The position numbers and the translations under genes are program-made. A DNA stretch of 64,000 nt. Source: Chrysopilus asiliformis (lineage: Eukaryota; Arthropoda; Insecta; Diptera; Rhagionidae). Where the stretch lies: assembly GCA_964034945.1 (NCBI GenBank), contig OZ035962.1:10925789-10989788 (forward strand). Reading direction: 5' to 3'. Shown here piece by piece: positions 47,193 through 64,000 of the stretch. Numbering within the stretch: the stretch's first letter is position 1; every line of letters begins with the position of its first letter. Under the pieces are notes generated by a model. The model saw nothing but the letters and a program-made list of their open reading frames with translations, had not been told where the DNA came from and did not search any database.

Positions 47193-48467
47193 ATGTCGCC
47201 CGTAAATTACCGAGTTTTGTCGATTCAAAGTCACGTAGTTCACGGATACGTAGGAAATAAGAGTGCAACATTTCCATTGCAAGTAATTTCAGTTTGTTTT
47301 TTATCGTTTTTTGTGTTAATTAGAACGTGAACAACAATTTTATTGCAGTAGCAATTTGATATGATTTTATAGAAATTAAAAAAAATTAAGATTCCACAAT
47401 ACTTTTGTAAATAATAATTATTTTAGGTCCTAGGATTCGAAGTAGATGCCATAAATTCTGTACAATTTTCCAACCACACAGGATATGACGTCATTAAAGG
47501 ACAAGTCTTACAGGAAAAGGAATTGGGTAGTTTTTTTTTATTATTTCCTCACAAAAAGAGTAAAGCTATTTAAATTAAAACAATTTTCAGTGGATCTGTT
47601 TGAAGGCCTCGAAAAGAACAAACTCCTAACACACTACACCCATTTGTTAACGGGATACATTGGCAATGAATCGTTCTTACGGCAAATTGCAAAAATCGTA
47701 CGGAAACTACGAGAGGCGAATCCAAATCTTGTCTATGGTTTGTAAAGAACAAATTTTATTTACTTGACAACATAGAAAAATACTCCAAGTCTGCTAGTCA
47801 GACAAACAAACGATAATCTCTTATCATTCAAGCATGCAAATTTATCTTTATTGCTTTCTACTCATTCGAATTACACAATAATCTATTTGCATTTCTAGTC
47901 TGCGACCCCGTCATGGGAGATAACGGACAGATGTACGTCCCAAAGGAGCTTCTGCCAATCTATCGCGATGAGATTCTGCCACTTTGTGATATCGCAACCC
48001 CAAATCAATACGAAGTCGAACTCGTCACGGGACAACAGATAAAAACCGAAGAAGATGCCTGGAATGCAATGAAATGGTTTCACGATCGGAATGTAAAAAC
48101 CGTTGCCTTGTCCAGCACTGAACTGGGATCTGACACTGAATTGATTGCATTCCTTGGACAAAAGAATGGAAAACGCTATCGGATGAGTATTCCGAAGCAG
48201 GGTAAAGGGATCACATTTACCGGCACTGGAGATTTGTTTGCTTCGTTGTTTTTGGCTTACAGTACGATGAATGACAATCTTGGAAAAGCCTTCGAATTTA
48301 CAATCGCCAGCCTACAAGCTGTTCTCAAGCGAACAATCGAAGCAATGCCTGAAGAGGTTTTGTCGGGCAAGAGGAAAGTCACATCACAAGAACGTGAATT
48401 GAAGTTAATTCAGAGTAAGAAAGACTTGGAGAATCCACCAGTTTTGCTGAAAGCTGCAGAGATATAA
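47193..48467 (+). CDS. Pdxk: Pyridoxal kinase
   Basis: The enzyme phosphorylates pyridoxal, pyridoxine and pyridoxamine with ATP to make the vitamin B6 cofactor in the cytosol. Exons: 47193-47282, 47427-47526, 47591-47737, 47899-48467; all are GT-AG and the 906 nt encode 301 residues (human PDXK 312). Family landmarks appear in order: [20 protein letters not shown] (11-30), [17 protein letters not shown] (34-50), LLTGYIGN (82-89), VCDPVMGD (113-120), MYVPKELLP (124-132), [12 protein letters not shown] (146-157), and the anion-hole/catalytic [10 protein letters not shown] (221-230) with catalytic Asp224. The short GDNGQMYVP loop lacks the extra residues of the human protein. The C-terminus ([14 protein letters not shown]) is also conserved. 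Start ATG 47193 has context gaacaATG. AATAAA follows at 48496-48501. Confidence 0.95.
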
Positions 48468-48495
48468 AGTTATTATATAATCAATCAAAAAAATT

Positions 48496-48501
48496 AATAA
48501 A
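48496..48501 (+). other. Polyadenylation signal of pyridoxal kinase
   Basis: AATAAA 29 bp after the stop codon. Confidence 0.6.
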
Positions 48502-49338
48502 TGCGACAATAATATTAAAAGTAAAATGGAATAATATATCATTGTTAAATGTTGTAACGTTTTAAATATTATATGAAGGTGTTTTATATTTTTATTCGAA
48601 AATTTAGTTTCGTTTGTTTTCGATTCCATTAGTATTTGTTGTATTAAAAAATTAGCTAGACTTTAACAAATTCTTCAATGTTTCCACATTTTGATCTCCA
48701 AAACCCAAATTCGCTTACTAGTATAACAATTACTAGTCAGCAACCGCTTGGATTTCCGCTGTCGTTGGTGTATCGCTGAACAGATTTTTCGACCGAAACC
48801 CCTCTTCCACAATCTAAATCAAAGCAGGGCCGACGAGTCCGCAAAAACTGTCATCAATTGGATTTTAATGTATGGAAAAGTTATGTAGAATTATATTCCA
48901 AACTCCAAAAATCTTTCTTTTTTTTTGCAGAAGAGGTGAAAGGAGTGGTTCAATTTTTCTCATTTTCGGCCGGGATTTAACTTTTGGTAAAAGCCTGTTC
49001 TGTGCCAAATTTCAAAACGCTGATGTATTTTTTTTTTGGACATTTATCTACTCCAAAAAATTAATCAAACTCGTTAAAATTGACAAAATATCATTTATTT
49101 ACTTATGAAATCCACAAATAATTCAAAAAAAACATTCGAATGTACTCAAATTAATAAAAAAAATAAAATCTCCCTAAGAAAATCTCTCTTGGTAGCATTC
49201 CTCAATCTCCTAAAACTGAAGTAATAATTAAATTAATTTTTCATCAAATTTACAATTTAACAATCCCACTAATCTCGATCTCAATTCATCTGATACGAAA
49301 TCGTGCCGAATTCAAATCACTTACAATAATCTGTGGTG

Positions 49339-49566
49339 AATTCTGGGCGCCAATCATGTATTCCGACGCGTCTCTGTCTTTCGGGCAAGCCTTTAATTCT
49401 TGACTTCGCCATATCTGCAGCTTGAAATTTCACGGAATCGAAACGTGATTCTGACTGTCACTCCAGGAAATTTGAAGCTGCTGATATGGCGAAGTCAAGA
49501 GTTAAAAGCTACGTCGAAGTCGAAAGACAGAGACGCGTCGGAATACATGATTGGTGCCCAGTATTT
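49339..49566. repeat. Long inverted repeat (hairpin) with arms of about 95 bp
   Basis: The left arm (49339-49431) and right arm (49467-49566) are complementary over nearly their full length, sharing for example caatcatgtattccgacgcg, tctctgtctttcg and cttgacttcgccatatc. There is one small divergent patch, and the loop is about 35 nt. The segment is GC-richer than its surroundings. It lies between the convergent 3' ends of Pdxk and FAM76. An ORF across it (49400-49648) resembles nothing known. Possible identities are a hairpin RNA (endo-siRNA) locus, a foldback transposon, or an inverted duplication. Confidence 0.8.
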
Positions 49567-49581
49567 GAAATTAGAATTTAC

Positions 49582-49587
49582 TTTATT
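49582..49587 (-). other. Candidate polyadenylation signal of FAM76
   Basis: AATAAA on the minus strand, about 210 bp after the stop codon and 16 bp before the edge of the long hairpin. Confidence 0.5.
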
Positions 49588-49796
49588 TCAGTTTAGAAAA
49601 AAAAATTATAATAATAATAATAATGTACATAACTTAGTGGCGTTTTAAAGTCAATAGACATGGAAAGAAATTCATTGAATTTTTCTAGTGACACTTCATT
49701 ACGCTTAATTTCAATAATCCAATTGGAGAAGTGATTTTAAAGAAAAAATCAATAAGAGGCGAAAAATAATTCATAATGACTTAAAAACAGTTCAAA

Positions 49797-57505
<7,709 letters not shown>

Positions 57506-58796
57506 CTTTGCTAAATCTATTAACTGAAAACTAGCTTAAAATCGACTAAAATCAAGTAAAATTGAGGTTTTATGCGAGAACTTTCGGACACAAGTTTAGA
57601 AGGACGCGAACTTTTAATGGCGGCCAAATCAAAGATTTTCGGTTTGTAGAGAGTCACATGTAATCAATTTCAGATTCTAAAGTCTTACTATTTTTTTTTA
57701 AAATAAAATGTTTGAAATTTGATTTTTTTGAGTGTAAAATCAATCTATCGCAAATAATTGACTTGATTTTAAATTTATTTGATATAATTTACATTGCATT
57801 TTTACTCAAAATTGAGAAAAACTTTTGCGGGTTATTTCTGACAGCATCGTAGACTTTGATCTGGGTAATTTTTCGCCGGCTTTCACTTAAACCATAATCA
57901 CCGAGAATGCGTCGTCTAAATATTCAAAATGGGAAGAGAAAAAGGTAGTTCTCTTTTTGGTGATTTTCTTAAACTCGGGGCGTCAGATTGAAAAAAAAGA
58001 TGGACAACCGTGTGTTAAATCTGATTTTAATCGATCTCTCATTCCCTGTCTATGCAAACAATTTTGTTGTAGCTCTCAGAAAAGTGATCACAGTTTTTAT
58101 AAGCATTGGATACTTTATATCGACACCCCCCTCTCCATCAACACCCCTCCCCTGATAACTTTTGAACCGTTCGACCGATTGAAATGCAGTTTTTTGCGTT
58201 GAAAAAGGGATATCGTAGACAATCATGTACCATTAAAAAGAATTCCTTTCACTTCTCGCCAAACCCCTCCCCTGCCATTACTACACCGCTAAAGAAATTT
58301 CATTTGGGTTTTCACCATTGTATAAGCGGTGCCTTAAACAAATTTTCTGCCCAATTAAATCCACCAACCCTGTCCCCAGAACCTTCCTCCTCAACTGTTG
58401 CCTGATTCGTTGTTTTCATGAAGTTTTTACTATTAAATAGGCAGAGGAGAAACCCAGGTTGACGGGGAGTTCGTTTAGTTATTTCTGATTTTTTTCAGCA
58501 TTCCAAACCATATACGAAATATTTTAACACACCAACGTTCTAGTTTTGTATTCAAAAAATTATTTATTACCTATTTTAACAAACTTCCATAACAAAAAAG
58601 TTAAATTTTGTGATAATTGAAAAGAAAATATTGTAAAAATGCTTAATTTACACCTGCTATTAACAAGCAAATAAAACCCCATCACATAACAGAAATAAAA
58701 ATCATTTTTAATTAAATATTTTCAACATGAAAACAGTATACGAATCTTGAGTTCGATATTTTCGATCTTAAGTAAAACTAAACCCTACTCTAATGA
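57506..58796. other. Intergenic region between FAM76 (5' end) and mRRF (3' end)
   Basis: The FAM76 promoter should lie just right of 57505, but I see no TATA box. 58080-58400 is C-rich with phrases such as cccctcccctg that resemble other dispersed repeats in the window. The ORFs at 57957 and 58184 are probably chance. TTTATT at 58563-58568 (AATAAA on the minus strand) could terminate mRRF transcripts. Confidence 0.45.
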
Positions 58797-59623
58797 TCAA
58801 TCTTTGGCGCCGAGCAGCTCAGCTTGTTTCGTTGTTAGCAGCTTTTCCGCTTGACCGATGAATTTTTCACTTACGGCAGATATTTGCCCTTGAACACTGT
58901 GGCTAAGATCGTCGGAAATATCCGATTTCTTCTTCAATTTCTTTATGGTATTATTTTGGGTGTCTTTAATTGCATCTCGACATTTAATGAAGAGCGCTTT
59001 GGCGTTTTTCGATAGATTTTCCCTATGCTCCTTAGTGACTTTAGGAACTGGTATGAAAAGCGTTGTGCCATCCTGCTGGGGATTCAGGTTCATCCCGCTT
59101 TTCTCAATTGCTTTCAAAACATTGGGAATTGTTTGAGGAAATGCAATCATATTCACAACTACCGTTTTTGGGTTCTTTCGGGTGATCTGGGCGAGTTCCT
59201 GGAGCTCATGCTCTGTCCCGTCAACGTTCACCTAAAAGAGGATCAGCTAAAAAATTTGTTAAAAGTCAAAAATCCAACTTAAACCTTGAGAGATTCAATG
59301 GAGCCGGTTGTTGATCGGAGTGAAAGATTTTTGATGAATTCATCTCTCATATTTTCCACGGCTCGCTGCATTTGACTATTGAGTGCATCAAGGTCGATAG
59401 TTTCCCTGAGCTGAGCTTCGTTTACTTCAATTTTAGCGGATTTTTTGCCTTTTTCCTTTCCTTTATCCTTGCCTTTTGCATACCAACGAACACTTTGAAT
59501 TTCATTGTTCGCCAAAGGCAAAACTACTTGACGTTCTGCAGAAACTAAACTACTTGCGCTAGGATAACGGATACTTTTGCTAATTTCACGAATGATTGGC
59601 CTAAAAAGGACTCGGGGTAACAT
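58797..59623 (-). CDS. mRRF1: Mitochondrial ribosome recycling factor
   Basis: Minus-strand exons 59623-59285 and 59231-58797 are separated by a 53-bp GT-AG intron and encode 257 residues (human MRRF 262). The protein splits post-termination mitochondrial ribosomes together with the mitochondrial EF-G2. The N-terminus (MLPRVLFRPIIREISKSIRY) is basic and amphipathic without acidic residues, as expected for a mitochondrial targeting peptide. A Lys-rich linker follows (about 70-85). The RRF domain then runs to the end, with recognisable blocks VNVDGTEHELQELAQIT, VVVNMIAFPQTIPNVLKAIEKSGMNLNPQ..., LFIPVPKVTKEHRENL and LFIKCRDAIKD, here quoted in parts. The ATG at 59623 is the first in frame. The gene is divergent from the kinesin, sharing a 1-kb spacer. 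Confidence 0.93.
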
Positions 59624-60640
59624 TTTTTCGCAAGAATTGGAAGGTTGCAAAAAATGACATTAGTATTATGAAACCACATAACCTCAATCCGTTCTGTTGA
59701 AAATATAAAACACTAAAAAAAATGATGTCAGGCGGTTTGCTGAAAACAACTGATTTTTCTTGAATGTTTTATTCAAAACTAGTAAAGCAAAAGTTTTTAT
59801 TAGTTTTTTATTAATTTTAGTAGGAAATTTTCTTATGAATTTAAAAGAAATGTAAAGGCATTCAGACTTTTTGACTTGGTATATCGTGAAAATCTAAAAC
59901 TCATATATACGGCAAAATATCGTTGAATCGGTTTATATTTTCATTATACGGTTAAATTGATATTTATTTTTATTTTGTTTTTATTCTGGTAGAAAACAAA
60001 GCTTGTTATTTGTCTTTTTTGAAACTGAAAATAGAAAAATGTGGTGGCTGAATTTGAGTAAATCATTTACTTGCTTTCAGTCTAGTTAAATGGTATACAT
60101 TCCACAATAATTATGTTTTTTGTGTGAGTAGTTACTTTGATCAAAAAGTTTTAAAAAAAATTCTTTTCTATCTGATATTCTTGGAAACTGAACATTTTCA
60201 TTAGGGCTTTTTTTACTTTTTAATAAATTTTCTTCGCTTTATATTTAACCTATATTAGGATAGTCAACTAATTTGTTATTTTGTTATATTATACGATTTC
60301 GTAATACTTTATAACTTTAAATAAAAATAATAAAATAAAATAAAAAAACTGAAATAATGATCAAAAAAATTATCGCATAGAAGACCAAACATTAATGAAA
60401 AACCAAACATTTTACTTTTGGTACTGCATTAGTATTGGGGTAATTTTTCAACTTTTTGGGTATTTTGACACGCCTAATCGCCATCTGACTCACGCTTTTC
60501 GGTCGTTGAAAAATCAAACAGAGTTCAAATTACAACAGCAAACGCAGCTAGATTAGTCAGATTTTGTATTTTTTACGTGGAATTTAATATAAAATTAAGT
60601 CGGAAATTGTGAATTTGCAGAGAGAAACTCGCCAAACACA
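59624..60640. promoter_or_regulatory. Shared upstream region of mRRF and the kinesin-8
   Basis: The 1,017-bp spacer separates two divergent start codons. The ends next to the genes (59640-59760 and 60470-60640) are less AT-rich than the middle and probably hold the promoters. I see no clear TATA box or initiator. The middle is AT-rich with no repeat I recognised. Confidence 0.5.
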
Positions 60641-63390
60641 ATGGTTGCGGACGAACAACAAAATATTCGCGTTTTTGTGCGGGTGCGACCAAATAATAGA
60701 CGAGAATTGGAATTAAATCAAAGAACTGTAGTTAAGCCAATCGATAGCGGGACTCTTTTGTTTGATCCGGACGACGACGAAGATGAGTTTTTCTACCAAG
60801 GAGTTAAGCAAACGCACCGCGATATCACGAAGAGGGTGCGCAAGAAGATTAGTATGGAATTTAATGGGGTGTTTGACGAAGAAGCCACCAACCAAAATGT
60901 CTTTCAAGAGTGCACAAAACCGCTTGTCGCTGCGGTTATGAACGGGTAAGTACTTGAAATTCTACTTCAAAACTAGACTAGTGGCTATAGCCTTCTATTA
61001 ACTGTAGGTACAATTGCTCGGTGTTTGTGTATGGGGCGACAGGAGCGGGAAAAACGTTCACAATGCTTGGTAACGAAGATAGCCAGGGAATCACATTTTT
61101 GACCATGCAGGAGCTTTTCCGAGGAATTAACGAACTGAGCGACACCAGAAAGTTCGATATTGGCATCAGTTACCTGGAAGTGTACAACGAGCTGGTCAGG
61201 AATCTTTTAACGAAGACGGGACCACTAAAATTACGTGAGGACGTAAACGGAGTAGTAGTCAGTGGTCTCATCTTAAAGCCAATTCACAGCGCCGAAGAGC
61301 TTCTCAATTTGCTGGCTCTAGGGAATAGAAATAGGACACAACATGCTACCGATGCGAATGCCGAGAGTAGCCGCAGTCATGCGATTTTCCAAGTTCACAT
61401 TCGTATGTCGGAGAAGAAAACTGGTCAGAAACGAACGGTTAAACTGTCCATGATTGATTTGGCGGGGAGTGAGAGAGCGGCTAGTACGAAGGGAATCGGG
61501 GAGAGGTTCAAAGAAGGCGCCAGCATCAATAAATCTCTGTTGGCACTTGGAAACTGCATTAATAAATTGGCCGATGGACAGAAACACATCCCCTACAGAG
61601 ATTCAAACCTGACACGCATATTAAAGGACAGTTTGGGTGGTAACTGCCAAACAGTTATGATAGCCAATGTCTCACCATCGTCCTTGACATACGAGGACAC
61701 TTACAACACACTAAAAGTGAGTATTTTATTTGATTTCATTTAATTTTCATTGAAAAACATTGAATTTAATTTTCAGTACGCTAGCAGGGCTAAGAAGATC
61801 CGCACAACAATCCGGCAGAATGTTTTGAAAACGAATATGCCTAAGGATTATTACGTGAAGAAGACAGTCGAATTGCAAGATGAAGTTGAACGACTCAAGA
61901 GAACAATTAAACAGCTTGAGGAGAAAATACAGAACAGTAAGGATTTTTTTAAATAGCTTTTTCGCAATCTAGATTCATGTTTCGTTTACTTAATCAGATT
62001 CAACTTCTAATTCGCAATCGAAATCGTTTGACAACGCTGAGCTGGTTTCATGGTATAGAAAAATTGATGCCGTTTATTCGTCCATCATTAAATCGCAGGA
62101 ATATTTGTTCAGTGTACGAAGTAAGGAGAAAATCCTCAAACTCCGTATCAAACTGAGAGAACATGTAGAAGAAATCAAGAGAATACTGACACTCGATGGA
62201 TTCAAATTGGAGGGGGTGAGTTTATTTTGTTGGGTGGTTTTATTTTTAAAAGTATTACAGTCGAACCTGGACAAATTATTTTCAACTTATTTATGTGGAA
62301 AAATGATATTTAAAAACACCTTAAATGTTTTGTTTATTTCTTGTTTTATTTTTAGGCCATAGCACGAATAGAAGCGTCCATTGATCAGTTTAACAAACAC
62401 ATCACGAAGCAACAGCATGAGGTCTCACGATGGCTAGAACGGTACCACGAAGCGCTAAAAGACTTAGAGCCGCTTCGAATAGAAATTGCCGAGTCCAAGT
62501 ATTCAACAATTCTGTCAACCTACCTCAAAGGCAAAGACACCGAAGTCAATACGTCGGCATTGAATATTCGCATGAGTCACGTTATCAAATTGAATTCAAT
62601 TCTCACTGAAGAGTCTGACCGGTTTCGAAAAGTTTTGAAAATCAGCTGCGATGCAAATCAATATTCCTATCTGCTAATTCGATCCACAAATAATTTGGAT
62701 GGAAATCTTCAAGAAAAACTAGATAAAATTTTAAATATGGTCTCTGGACAGCAAATCACATTCGAAGATAATGACCGTCTGCAGACGGAAAGCGATGAGT
62801 CGTCGGAATTTTCGAATATCTCATTGGAAAATATAAACAATTTATCGGATGTTAATATGGAGAACGGCGATAAGAACGAAGGGAACAATAAACGCAGGCA
62901 TGATAGTAACGATGAAAATGCACAACAACAAGGAAAGGTTACCAATGGTCTACGTAGTAAAAAACTATTCAAAGTGGATATTCAGGACACTGTATCAGAT
63001 TGTAAACCCTTATCGAACAATGATCAGGACGAAGTTTTTAAATTACCATCCATTATGAAACAAACGCCGAATCTCAATGAAACGCAAGTTTTGGTGCCAA
63101 ATAATGTCCGGCAAAATCCAGATTTCATTAAAAGTATTCTCACGGAAAAGAATGTCAACGCGACGAACAGAGAAGCAATCAATAAAGGTAAATTTGATTT
63201 TATTTTCTTTCAAAAGCGATGTCAATCAAAAATTGGCTTTTTTTTTAAACAGTTTTGATAAAGAGTTCATCGACCAGACAGCATCTTCTAACCAAAGTTC
63301 AGAGTAGTTTGAATAAAGAGAATAAAAAATTCAGTCCGAATCGGATAAGGAAGAGTCCTCGACCAGCGGTTCGTAATTTAACAACACGAG
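60641..63390 (+). CDS. Klp67A: Kinesin-8 motor (Klp67A/KIF18-like), 3' end beyond last visible exon
   Basis: A plus-end-directed motor that shortens spindle microtubules and controls spindle length in mitosis. Exons: 60641-60945, 61008-61716, 61777-61936, 61998-62215, 62356-63187, 63253-63390; all are GT-AG and in frame, giving 787 residues plus one base. The motor domain starts at IRVFVRVRP. The P-loop is GATGAGKT (111-118), switch I NAESSRSH (219-226) and switch II DLAGSER (252-258). The C-terminal part of the motor has [20 protein letters not shown] (295-314). The neck [10 protein letters not shown] follows, then coiled coil ([21 protein letters not shown]) and a kinesin-8 stalk ([18 protein letters not shown]). 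The tail is basic and low in complexity. Exon 6 ends in phase 1 at GTGAGT, so at least one more short exon lies right of 63390. Drosophila Klp67A has about 814 residues, so little is missing. Confidence 0.93.
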
Positions 63391-64000
63391 GTGAGTTATA
63401 TTTAATTTTTATTTTCCTATTATGATCATGAAAAATTTCGACCTCTTAATTTTCTCTAAAAAAAAAAACATTTCCCGAGCACTCCTGAGTCGATTGGAAT
63501 CATATTTCAAAATTGTCTTTCTCTCTGTCAATCTCTCAGTCTGCGTACAAGATTTCTCAAAAACTATTAGAGCTAGAGCCATGAAACTTTACAGAAATGT
63601 TTGGTACAGAAATTATACGATTTTATAATTTTTTGGTAAAAATCCGTTAACTGAAAGTAACCAAAATGGCGACTTTTTAAAAATCACAATTTCGTTTTTT
63701 TTTGTTATTTACTCCGAAATTACGCGTTTTTCAATAGTTTTATGTATAACAAAAGTTGGAGACAACAAATTTTTCTACAACTTTGTCTTTTACTAGAACT
63801 CCGTATCTCAAGCCGTTATCGAGATATACCGTTAAAATCAGCTTTTTGCGATTATCTCGAAAAATAACAAGTTTTTGGTGGTTTAATGTATAAGGTAAAT
63901 TGAAGAGAATAATGTTTGCCATAATTTTGTCTTTTACCGTTATCCGATACATTTTACCGTTATCGAGATATTAAAAATTAAAAAAAAAAATATTTTTGCG
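63391..64000. other. Intron (or continuing region) of the kinesin gene at the window edge
   Basis: The donor GTGAGT at 63391 opens an intron with no visible acceptor-plus-exon before the edge. 63640-63690 (aaccaaaatggcgacttttt) is an inverted relative of 3700-3740, and the rest resembles the dispersed repeat class with repeated gttatcgagatat phrases. No gene. Confidence 0.6.

Larger units (their letters stand above)
48502..49796. other. Intergenic region between convergent Pdxk and FAM76
   Basis: 48840-49020 holds a piece of dispersed family B. 49339-49566 is the long hairpin. TTTATT at 49582-49587 (AATAAA on the minus strand) is the best FAM76 polyadenylation signal, giving a 3' UTR of about 210 nt. 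Nothing else was recognised. Confidence 0.55.

Overview
The window is arthropod, almost certainly insect, nuclear DNA. Genes have spliceosomal GT-AG introns, AT-rich non-coding sequence and many short inverted-repeat transposons. I recognise seven protein-coding genes. They are a trypsin, a Cad74A-type cadherin, the neurogenin-family bHLH factor tap, pyridoxal kinase, a FAM76 protein, the mitochondrial ribosome recycling factor, and a kinesin-8 (Klp67A/KIF18). Cad74A and tap are neighbours at 74A-B on chromosome arm 3L of Drosophila melanogaster, and Klp67A lies at 67A on the same arm. This suggests a fly (Diptera) and preserved arm-level linkage; the order assignment is an inference.

Layout. 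1-2100 is non-coding with a short retroposon (13-bp target duplication). 2129-2975 is an intronless trypsin gene with TATA box and GATA sites. 2977-9019 is repeat-rich (minisatellite, two inverted-repeat elements) and probably lies in or upstream of the cadherin's 5' introns. 9020-16239 holds seven cadherin exons, lacking only the signal-peptide end. 19620-20889 is tap with its promoter. 20890-47192 is a gene-poor stretch of about 26 kb. It holds a pre-miRNA-like hairpin (23041-23140), a complexity-rich island (25490-27060), two Tc1/mariner-superfamily relics (one carrying a nested palindromic MITE), a hAT MITE with target duplication, and many dispersed repeats. 47193-48467 is pyridoxal kinase (four exons). 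49339-49566 is a long hairpin. 49797-57505 (minus) is FAM76, six small exons separated by transposon-filled introns. 58797-59623 (minus) is mRRF, and 60641 to beyond the right edge is the kinesin-8, divergent from mRRF.

The genes do not form one pathway. Cadherin and trypsin could both serve gut epithelium. Pyridoxal kinase makes the vitamin B6 cofactor, mRRF recycles mitochondrial ribosomes, Klp67A shortens spindle microtubules, and tap acts in neurons. The window is dominated by relics of non-autonomous DNA transposons. I found no tRNA, rRNA, CRISPR or viral gene. The least explained signals are the two long hairpins, at 23041-23140 and 49339-49566.
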